Below, one piece after another: positions 1 to 10,900 of a stretch of 64,000 bases of DNA. Position numbers and translations under genes: made by a program. Within the stretch, counting starts at the first letter, position 1, and every line of letters starts with the position of its first letter. Origin of the DNA: Tubulanus polymorphus (lineage: Eukaryota; Nemertea; Palaeonemertea; Tubulaniformes; Tubulanidae); NCBI RefSeq assembly GCF_964204645.1, contig NC_134026.1:19362650-19426649 (forward strand). Reading direction: 5' to 3'. The notes under the pieces were generated by a model, which saw only the letters and a program-made list of their open reading frames with translations, was not told where the DNA came from and did no database searches.

Positions 1-1956
1 TAATAGGCGTAGTTCTGCGACAGGTGGGCGAAGCGCTCGTCCTCTATTCAAGCGGATAGAATTTCCTGGCATGGCGTCGTTTGTTGATGATCGAAGTTGT
101 TGTTCGTCGTTATTTTGTAGATTGTTGCAACGGAACGAGAAGTTGCGCCGCGTCGTACTCGGCGACGACAACAAAAAACAAGACGAGGCAAGCGGCGGCG
201 ATGAGGACAAGGAAGGTGAGCATGAAAATGAGAAGAACGGTGAAGCCAATGACAACGTCGCCGAAGGTAGGCTCCAATCGGTTTATATCGTACACACCAA
301 GTTCCCGGTAGTAGCTGGAGCACGAGGTTTCAAGTTTGCAACATACAAGTACGCGCGCGCGCACGCACACACGTCGACATCATCCGCGTTTAGACTTACT
401 ATTAAACATTAGTTTCATTCGTTCGTCACCGATTTCGGTCGACGTGCACATTGCATTTCTTTTCGTACTGTCCAGAGATGATAGAAAACACTTCTTCGGT
501 AGTTTTCGTTTTTTTTAATTTAGTGAAGTCGTTTCGTACGGCTTCGACGATACGTGCATTTACGAAGCCACGTTTCGTGTTTGTTCAAACTTATGATCTC
601 ATTTTCGTTTGTGACCTTCCTATCCTCTTTCCTGGTGGATGCTGAATTTCCTCAATGTCTCTTATTTTTAAGTGTCATTCGTTCTCATTCCTATTCGATA
701 TGCAGTTGGACTGTTTTAGCGTATTTCAAATGTCAGCTTATGCTGCTTGCATATCAACAACATAGCCTTTGATAAAATGAGATGTTGATGAAATATGGAA
801 ATTTTGTGATTATGTAAAAGACGCCGTCAGTGATCTAAGTATTATACAATCATTTTGCACATACTCAACAAGGGTTCATGGCCCAATATTGAATTTGTTC
901 TAACTCTTCAAAAATTCAATTTTTATGATTCATGAAAGATATTCGCAGTCCTTTGGTTAAAAAGAAGTTATATCAATCTGCAAACTTTGGTAGCCATATT
1001 TCCACGAAATGGTTGACATGAAAATTAAAGTACAGTACACTGACTCCTCTTTACTCAAATCTTTTCAGGTCAAATTATAGTTTAGCTGGGAACACAAAAT
1101 TTAGAACTATGATGGATCTTTGCAAATAACAATGATGCATATATAGCCGCTCAGAGAGTTTTATAAATTTATTTCAACAATTGTTAATTACCCTAGCCTA
1201 TTTTTCTTGATACTGAACTCAGTAACATGAATATTCAGGTGGGTAGGTAGAACAGTATGCATAACTCAAACTATAATCGCTTACGCTCGATGAATTTGAG
1301 TTAGGAGGAGTCTAGTACTGTATTCATTATTCTTTAACCTCAAACACCAAGCGGCATTATGATATTCGTTGATTATTATTGTTTCGTCACTTGATTCCAT
1401 TGATGATCATAGTGTATGCACCGGGTAAGTAAGTACATGCATATGAAGCAAGAATCAAATGATATGTAAGTTTCATTCTTTAACTTCTTCTTTCGCTGAT
1501 TATTCCGACACCCTGTTAACACACTAGATATCATTTCCTACACGTTCAGTTCTGTATTTCATTATTCGTTGAATACGTATGAGTTTGTTTCGTTTCGTTA
1601 TACGTATCATAATTTGTTAAAATGTTATGACAAAACTAGCAATCATCAAGTCGTCAAGAGCTCAAAATTGGCCACTGAGAAACCAAGAAGGGCGCACTAG
1701 TATTTATGTCGAAAACGTAAGGTCGGATTTTCTGAATTCATAAATTTCTAACAAGCCAGAATTCAGAAAAAATGTTGGACGACACTTTTTTGCGGGTAAA
1801 AAAAAGAAGAAAAATCTCTGAAATTTGTATGTGAAGTAAACACTGACAATGATAATCTTCAAATGCTTGTTCGATATGAATGACTTGTGTTCGACCTTTT
1901 TGCACGCTCATCTTATTCTAGTGGTGACCGACATTGTATAACCCAATATAATTCAG
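1..1956. other. Presumed intron of the RNF20/40 gene, upstream part
   Basis: No exon of the flanking gene can be recognised here. The first supported exon starts at 1957 in mid-codon, so earlier coding exons must lie further left, outside the window. The stretch is AT-rich apart from a GC-richer patch at about 1-400, which contains a short CG/CA alternating run at 353-372 and one weak membrane-type open frame described separately. The remainder looks like ordinary non-coding DNA. Confidence 0.55.
110..370 (-). CDS. Weak candidate small single-pass membrane protein ORF
   Basis: An 86-codon frame on the - strand contains one strongly hydrophobic segment of about 28 residues (roughly residues 38-66) followed by a short tail that ends at the stop at 110-112. 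The patch is GC-richer than its surroundings. The opposite strand is also open over much of the patch and would encode a highly charged peptide, the usual mirror image of a hydrophobic stretch, so strand choice is uncertain. I recognise no family, and no splice sites or promoter support it. It may be a small gene, one exon of a gene, or chance. Confidence 0.18.
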   Translation of the reverse strand: MCVRARVLVCCKLETSCSSYYRELGVYDINRLEPTFGDVVIGFTVLLIFMLTFLVLIAAACLVLFFVVVAEYDAAQLLVPLQQSTK

Positions 1957-4900
1957 GTGAAGAAAAGGAGGACCATGAGAAGGAAGTGAGCGATGAAACG
2001 CCGGAAGAAATGAAAGATAATGAGAACGAATTGCATTTACAGTTACCCGATCTAATGAAGGTCGAACTGCGAGAACTTCAACAAGAGAACACGCGCTTGA
2101 ACGACTTGGTCACTGATTTGCACAAAAGTCACCACGAGGCATCGTTAAAGGTTCGTAGTAATATACTTATTTGTTTTATATGCCTTTAGATATGGTCCTG
2201 GAGGTGGTTATATCCATAATTATCCTTGTGCTCTACGGTCCTAGTCAACCCAACTAAAATTGGTAAATCAGACACTAAGGTTCTTGGTGAGGGATATTGC
2301 TGCTTCAAGAATGACTGTTAACAGTATCTATCGTGATTATCTCACCCCAGGAGGGAGTGGCATTCTTTGTGCAGTGTACATAGTGCACTTGTCTCTGTCA
2401 TTAGTACTCAGCACACTTTGAATTACATATAAATTTTAGTCCACTTGGCACCTTAGTCCCTTTGGACTATTGCATTAACTTTTCATCCATTGTCCGTCCA
2501 TTTCTTGAAAGTGGGATGGTGTAATGTGCTAGGTCCACTGATAACACCTTATGGATACTAAGATATTTGGAGATGAAATTAATGCGCAAATTTCTTATGA
2601 TGATAATAGTAATGATATCTATTTCATCATCGTTTAAAAGGAATGCAAATTTCCAAAGGAATACAATGAATGTACAGAATTAGTAGATTGATGATAGGGG
2701 CCTGAACAGAGCCATAAAGGCTGTACAATCACTACGGTGTTCAGACCCCTTGAAAAAAAGTTTAATCATAAGTAGTAATAATGTCTTTATGCGCGGTAAA
2801 GATATGTGGTCCGGGTTTTGTATTGTTACCACTCTCAGTGTAACATTCAAAAAATTTGAGGATCGCCATTAAAAATCTACATGGTGCATAAATCATGTTT
2901 ATCAAGCAAGAACTGCAGAGCTGATTGATATTCAATCCAGACTTTTGTTCAAGAAATAAACAGCAAAAATGACACAACGATGGGGACCTCGAGGAACTGC
3001 CGCAAAGTGCCGCACCTAGAAACTGGAAACTTATTCATTAACCCATTAGCACTCTGGAATTTCACAATGTAGTGTCAATCACTCGAAAATGCAAGGGAAA
3101 ATCCCAATTTATCAGTAAAGAATGGCTCATTCCCAGTTTATTTTCATGTATTACAAGTTGGTGTTAGTCTGTAGTAAAAAGTCAAGGCTTTCATATGATA
3201 TAACATTTGATGCGGTGGGCCACCAAAATCTTTTGCCCCCCCCTAATCATCCAGGCTTACTTGGATTTAAGTGAGCACTCAGATCTGTCATGTTCATACT
3301 AAGCTATTGGGTTTGAATCCCACTATAACTGTTTTTGAGTAGCAGTCGAAAAAAGTGTCAGGGCGGATTCGGGTGGCTTTCTAATTATATTTCATCCAAA
3401 AATAACTATGGTATATGACATAAATGTAATTTGATAAACCATGATATACATTTGTTGTAAATCAGTGAAACTTTCGGTACGGTAATTTTACTCAAAGCGT
3501 CCTGCATCACAGTTCCCTTGCTTAGTTACACAAACCACAGAACGGTAGGGCAGGGGTGTTTCTTCTATTCGTCATACCAATAGTGACTGTGCTCGAATCT
3601 AGGACACCCCTTTCCATCCTCTATGCACCAGGACCACTCAGAATCAGTATCAGCAATAACTGGTTTCGAATCCGGAACACCCCTGGTCCGTCCTCTATGT
3701 AGCACCAGGACCACTCGGAATCAGTATCAGTAATAATCTTCTATGTATTGCCAGGCCCATTTCATATAAATGTGTTAATGAAATGAAGAAGAAAGTTTCA
3801 TCAGTTGATAATGAATATATTTCTATTTACTGATAAATCATCTCGACCTCACATTAGCAATTCATCACAAACCTCGTTTAGAACGAACAGGCTTTGCCTA
3901 GAATATCAACAGATGACTTTCTGAATTTGTCATTTGTCACGCAGTATATGATAAAATTTACTGAAGAATCAATGATAGAAAACGCCAAAGCGATTTGTCT
4001 AAAACCGACGGTAGTTTTTATGGAAACAAAATATGGTAAACGGTCGACAAAACCGAAACCTTCGCAAACGATAAACAATAAAACTACCGATAAAACCATT
4101 CTTAAAACTCTCATTTCCCTTCTAGACGATTCGTCAGTTATACCGAGCTTCGAACGCCGAGTAACGCGACGATAAAATGTCGCCAAAATGAGAATTAGAT
4201 TAATAAAAATCAATAAGCAAAGTGGAAATGTGACGGTGAGGTAGAGGAAAAAATTCTGCTCGGAAACATCGAAAAGCCAGTATCCGATGTTAATACCGGC
4301 GTAACGGATTGGTGTCGTACGCCATGTGATGTATGGCCAATAGTCCGGACAGTTCAGGAATTCAAGGTGTTTTTGGGGTAAAAACTGACAAAAATGCCCG
4401 CCAAAACCTAGTGCTAATATAAACAGCATTGCATATTTTGAGATTAATTTTTTGGGAATTTTACGGGATTTCATCGGAAACAGTACGATGATTAAACGCT
4501 CTAGACTAAGCAGTACAGTGCACCAGTTACGCGTCATCTGAAATATGTAGAAAAACGGTAACGATATTGATATGAAAATCCACCCGAAATTCCATTCGTT
4601 TTCCCGAAACAAAATATCTCCCAAAACGGTGTAAATGTACGCAGTTCTCAGCGGATAAAGAACGAATGTAGCGATCATAAACAAGAGATCGTTTAAAGCG
4701 AGAATTTTGATCAGAAAATAAACGTCGGATTTGAATTGTTTCAGAACTAACAGCGTGAATGCGTTGAATGTTATGCCCAGTACTGATGCAGGTAGATAAC
4801 ATCCCAAGTAGATTAAAACGCTGAATTTGAAACTGTAGTTCGCCGGACGAGTTAGAATTCTCTGACACCGGTTGAGCTGGAATGTTGGACCACTCATAGT

Positions 4901-7900
4901 TGTACTAGAAACATTATCGAACATTTTCATCAGCGGTCTGAAATCTCTGTAATACTGTTCTGTTGTATGAATCTGTTTGAATTGTCTCTTTAGTGAGGAG
5001 TAAATTGAATGTAGAGACCGGTCTTCATTAGAGGTTTATTCTCCATAGAATTGTATCCTGTTGTAGATAGTTTCAACGATTCAATTTATGAATAACTGGT
5101 TTCACATATCATCATTTCATCAAATGCAGTTCATCTCATAAACTATTGCTAAAAATTTAACCAAATATGTTGTACGTCGGTTGAAATTGTAGATTAGAAC
5201 TGAAAGGAGTAAATTGAATCATATTCATGGATTTTATGTAATAAAGTTTGAAATTCCATGGTAAATTCCATCAAAATTTCATCTAAAGTTATCTGTAATT
5301 TGATAAACCATAATAAACTTTCAGACAGTTATTTTCGAACTCCTCCAGTGTGGAACCCATCATACTTCATTATTTGCAATAACGCTAAAAAGTCCGACTC
5401 AAGAATGAAAGCTATGGACTAAAGTCATCACGTGCTCGATGTCAGCAGTGTATTTCATTATACCCCCACCCCCCCTGCAACGAAGTGTAGGGGGTGTACT
5501 GATGTCAGCTTGTCTCGTGCCTATCCGTGGACACAATCTTGTCCGGAGATCTCCCAAACTACTGGCGCTCTCTTGTAGTAACAAGCTTAATACACATGCT
5601 TAATACATGAAAAAGATGATGTCAGATAAAGTTCTAAATGAAGCAAATTTGATAATGAAGATGTGTTGCAGATATATAGTTGGTGGAATGAGAAGCCCTG
5701 TGCATGTGTGATAAATAAATGACCTCAGGATAAACATGTATATCTTGATGGCACTGACAATACAATTAGATATGTGTAAATATCGGTATTTATATCTATG
5801 CTTTTCTAATGAACTTTTTCAGTATAAAGATCTCCAAGATAAACTCGCGGCTGCCGAGACTGAGATAGCCGAGTTGAAAAACAAAATGGAAGATGACGAT
5901 TTCGAACTTCAAGTTTCGAAGGAACGCTGCGAGAAGCTCTCGCTCGCTTATACCGAGGTCCAGAATAAACTGTTAGCGCAGAGAGAATCGACCACTGTGT
6001 ATCAGATCGATGGTAGCTCAAGTTCGACGTTAGAAGGCGTTTCCAAGTATAAGGTACGGTTACTATACAATAAATCAGTGAACTGAGAAAGTCTTTGAAG
6101 GAATTTTCTTCAGAAAAAAAGCTTTGTGGCAAGCGGAGTCTACGGGTTTTGGTATTTACAATATTTAAAAAATTTTCGGGCTTCTTTTTATTTGATATTC
6201 AATGTGTTCGCCGTAATATTTTTGAATTGCTTCATGCCCGGTAACAAAGAGTCTAAAATTCAGAAAATGTGAGGTTTGACTATTCTTGCTTGGAGACGGT
6301 TTGAGTTACGTAACTGCAAAATAGATAATCTATCATAGATAATTCTAGAAAAAAAACAGTGGTCAAAACCCAACTATAAATTCATTTTTGTATATCAGTA
6401 GTATGATTTGCTGCGAGAAATGTAACCTATGTCGGTTTGATCAGCTGACTGGTGTATCATCATTTATTTGCAGTTCAATCAACTGGTGGGTGAATTAGAG
6501 GAGACGAGAGAACAGACAGCATCGCGACTTAATGAACTCGAAAAACTACAAAAAGAACATCAAGAATCCGTAAAAGAGGTTGAACGACTACAATTAGAGG
6601 TAGGTTTTCAGTTAATATGAATTATGATATTTATTATGAATTATATGAATAATGATGTTTATGATGAATTATGAAATTTATAACTTCTGATACAAAGGAA
6701 ATATATATGTATACCGGTACATGTATGTATGTAAGTTTAGTAGACACTTGAGGATCTATGGGTTAAAAGTTATCCTTGCGTATGTAATATCAGAGTACAA
6801 ATGAGTGAGAACATAGATCAGAAAGCATGCTTTCACCACCTTCCCAGCAGGCAGGTAAAAACAGACCCCAGACATTGAAAGAACTGTTTTTATGTTGGGT
6901 TTTCTGATGTAAAATGAATTCAGACAATGTATATATACAATGTGCCTACTCGGCCCTAGGTTGCATGATGAAGCAAAAACATATGAGTCATTGATAATTC
7001 GCAAAAAATTTTATGAGTGCTTAGAAAAACTAGCCCAGTGTTGTATGGACTTATATGAATACTAAATGAACAATCTGATGAACAAATAACTTTATATATT
7101 TCAGCTCCAACAGTTGCCGGAGAAAGTGATTGTGGATACAACTGAATACAAGTGTCTTCAGTCAAAGTTTTCAGTATTGTACAACGAATCGATGCAGATG
7201 AAACAACAACTGGAGGAAACGAGGACCACTTTACAGAACAGTAAAAATGCTCATCTACGACAAATTGAGCAGATGGAGGTATGCTACTAGGATGTTTAGA
7301 TTCAGTATTGTTTGGGCCAGTTTACCCCTCTTAGTACAATAATAATAATCTATTAGATGATAATACATGTAGATATACACGTTAGCCGCTGAAATTGAGC
7401 ATTTTCAGTAGAGTTGTGATAGTAAAAGTGTATGTAGGCTCATTATGCAAATACAGTATGTTGAATTATCTAATAAATCTAACAGCTTTTTGCCAAGTAA
7501 TTCTAAGTAACTAATTGTGACTGAAATAGTTGTGGTGGGTTTTGTGGAGAGACAACATAGTGAGTTCAGGAGTTTGCCGCTTTTGTTTTCCTGGATCCAG
7601 TTTCACAGTTCCGACTTCAGATATAACTCTGAGTTAAAACATTGAAAATTAACTAATTTCAACTCGGATTTGAATCTAACTCACAACTGTGGAACTGAGT
7701 TCTAGTTCTTAACAACTCATGTCAAACTTCACATGCTACATGATACAGTGTGAAGATATTTGGATTGATCGATTGATTTTATCTTAAAAATTTGTAGTAA
7801 TTACGTACAGAATATGCATATGTTGTTATCAAATGTGTACTTCGTCATCTAAATTCAGGGCGATGAACTTGCTTGTCAGAAGAAGCTGAGAACCGAGGTC

Positions 7901-10900
7901 ATTCAACTCGAAGATAATTTGGCTCAAGTCCGCAAAGAATACGAGATGTTACGAATTGAATTCGAACAAACCTTAGCAGCAAATGAGCAAACAGGTAAGT
8001 GAAAGGTTTATCCAATTTGATTTTGATCGATTTGATTTTGAATCTGTCCAGAAGTCCAGAAATTATACAGAATTATCCAAATAATTCTGATGAGTTCTGA
8101 TCTAAGACATGGGGTGTAGGTGGCAGAATCCTGGAAGTAATATACTTTCCATGAATACTTAACTGTCAACAATAGTTCTCAGCTGAAAGTGATTTTGTTT
8201 AATTGTCAATAAGGATGATGATAATCATATTTCAGGGTACCAGTATGGACATGTACCAGTTGCATCATACTGAGCAATATCGGTCCCAAAAGTTAAATAT
8301 ATATATAATTTCCCTGACGAATGTCCAAAAATGGTCTTTAATCTTTAGACTAGTTTTCAGTTGTTAGATTGGCTATAGAACTTAGTTGGTCTGAACCTGG
8401 TCTTAAATCTAAGCCATGATTGCAAGCGGCCCCAGCTTTATAAATTGATCAGTTACCCATGATTGGTTATTTCTTTTTGCAGGTCCCATTAATCGTGAGA
8501 TGAGACATTTGATAACCAGTTTACAGAATCACAACCATCAGTTGAAAGGTGAAGTTAATCGATACAAGCGGAAATTACGCGAAGCACAAACCGATATCGC
8601 TAAGGTAATGAAGAAAACATCGCTCTTCCTTAATTTCTGGAAAGTTTTAATGTAGAAAAAAATTATTTTCGGTGGGATTTCATTGGTCTAAATTTCAAGG
8701 AAATAACGAAAACATCCCTCCTGCAATAATTCTAGGGTTAAGATTGCATACCATTTTGGTTTTATTTGACAGTACATGTTCATGATATACACAATATTCG
8801 CAACATCCTCCATTCTTTGCCTTTCTGGATTTGAGGAATGCCATTTAATAGAATATCGCAATACTGCAGCATACCACAATAACATGAAATTCTACCAGGG
8901 CATACAGTTATTGGAAGTTTGAGTTATTGGAAGTCAAATCCTAATAGAGAGAACTGTGGAACCAGTATCCCAATGTGTGAATACTAGATAAGATTTTCAC
9001 CAGCATCTTGCCTTGCCATGACAGTGATAACCTTAGATATCAGCATTTAAAAATTAGGTTCATTACTCTAATAATTAGTTAGACTAAAAACATGTACAAA
9101 TTGCGTCACGCGTGAAATGACTCTTGTTTTTCTAATACGATAGGTTTCGTAGATGTGTTGATACTAGATAAGATTTTCACTATTTCAGTTCAAAGCCGAG
9201 TTAAATCTTCACGACGGCGTAAAACACGAAGTGAAAAGCGAATTGGACGAGCCGGTCGCTGTAAAAACTGAGGACGTACCCGAGATCAAGAAAGAGCCGG
9301 TGGAAGTACACGTGAAACTCGAACCGGAAGACGACTACAATCGATGCGAGGAGAAGAAAGACATCGAACACGAAATCAAGAAACGCGAACGCCACGGCTC
9401 GGAGAAGCATCGAGAGGAGAAAAAACACCGCGAACGGGAAATGAAAGCCGATCCAGAAATAATCAAAGATCTCAAAGCGCAGCTTAAGTAAGCTTGTCTC
9501 ACTGTTTCTTTCCTCGTCAAATACTGAGCATTATCCTGAGCTTATTTCATCAACTTTGAAAGAAATCCTTAGAATAGATATTCCGTTCAAAAGTATCCAC
9601 CAAAATGTCTGATGTTAGCTTGCTTCGAGGCTTCTGGAGACTGCATATTGTATAGCAAAGACACTATTACATTTGAATTCGACTATTAAGATGTTTTTTT
9701 GCTATTCACTTAATGTTTTTAATAGTACACTAATGTTCACTTTCTTAAGTTAAGACACTGATTTCAACTACTACTTTTGTTCCCAATATGTATCTAAGAC
9801 CTGAGCAATTTTAGTTTTACGTATTCTATTTACAGAAAATCGCAAGATAGTCAAAAGGAGATGAAATTGTTATTAGACATGTATAAAAGTGCACCGAAAG
9901 AACAACGTGATAAGGTTATGGTAAGTGTTTTAAAAATTGAATGATATTCATCATGAAATAGTCTGTGGAAGAGACAGTCGCTTTCCATAAATACCCTATG
10001 AATCATAGAATACAATATGATAATTATTATAATAATTATATTGATTATTATTATAAGTATTAGGTAGTTTATTTCTTTATTTAAAAGTACAAAATGATAA
10101 CATAGTCACATCACAATTACATAAGTGGGATAAGTACAACAATGCACTTTGCTACTATACAATGTAGTACCAGAAAAATGACAAAAAGGACTATTAGGGC
10201 ATACATTTTAACAAAAAAGCACTGGCAGAATAGTATAGTATTGGATGAAATCACGGAATGTGAGTTGAACAAAGAAATGAAGAAAACTAGCGATGAGTTC
10301 AATATGAAGCGTTTTTGTTACTGGTATCCATTCATTGATTCGGTGAATGTGACAGATGGTAGTGGCGCTGTTTTGGTGTAATTCATAGAGGCAGCTATAT
10401 CTCCCAGACAGATAAAGATATATGAAAAATACATGCAAAATGAACTGTACATGCCCAATAAATATTATTAGCAAAGGAACTTGTCACAAAAGAATTTAGG
10501 GTAATGTGTATGCTCTGGCGAGGGGATGGGACCAAACTGCAGATTGATTTAGGTTTCTTTTTATTCAAAAAGATTTTTGTTGGTTTCAGTGGTCATAAAT
10601 TATAAGGCAAGAGCGAAGTAAAATGTGTCGTACTGTGTAATGTCGAATTTTCGAGAAAGTTCATCATTTTCAATGAATCTGTTTGTGTGTATTTTGATAG
10701 TTGATGGCGAACGAGAAGAAAGCTCGTCAGGAGATCGACGACTTGAAGGCTCATATACGAAAATTGCAGGAGAATGAACGTAAAGAGAAGCGCAAGCTAG
10801 CGGACGACGACGCGATCAGAAAAATTAAAAAACACGAAGAAACTATCGATGAACTACAGAAAAATCTGAAGGCACAAAAACAGGTGAGGTCAACAGGTGT

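Larger units (their letters stand above)
2151..5822. other. Large RNF20 intron hosting a nested gene and repeats
   Basis: Intron of 3.7 kb, GT at 2151 and AG at 5821-5822. It contains a decayed fragment of the abundant window repeat (2438-2510), a tandem duplication (3593-3735), the complete antisense GPCR (3878-4930) and a C/G-rich patch at about 5460-5500. Nothing else is supported. Confidence 0.7.
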
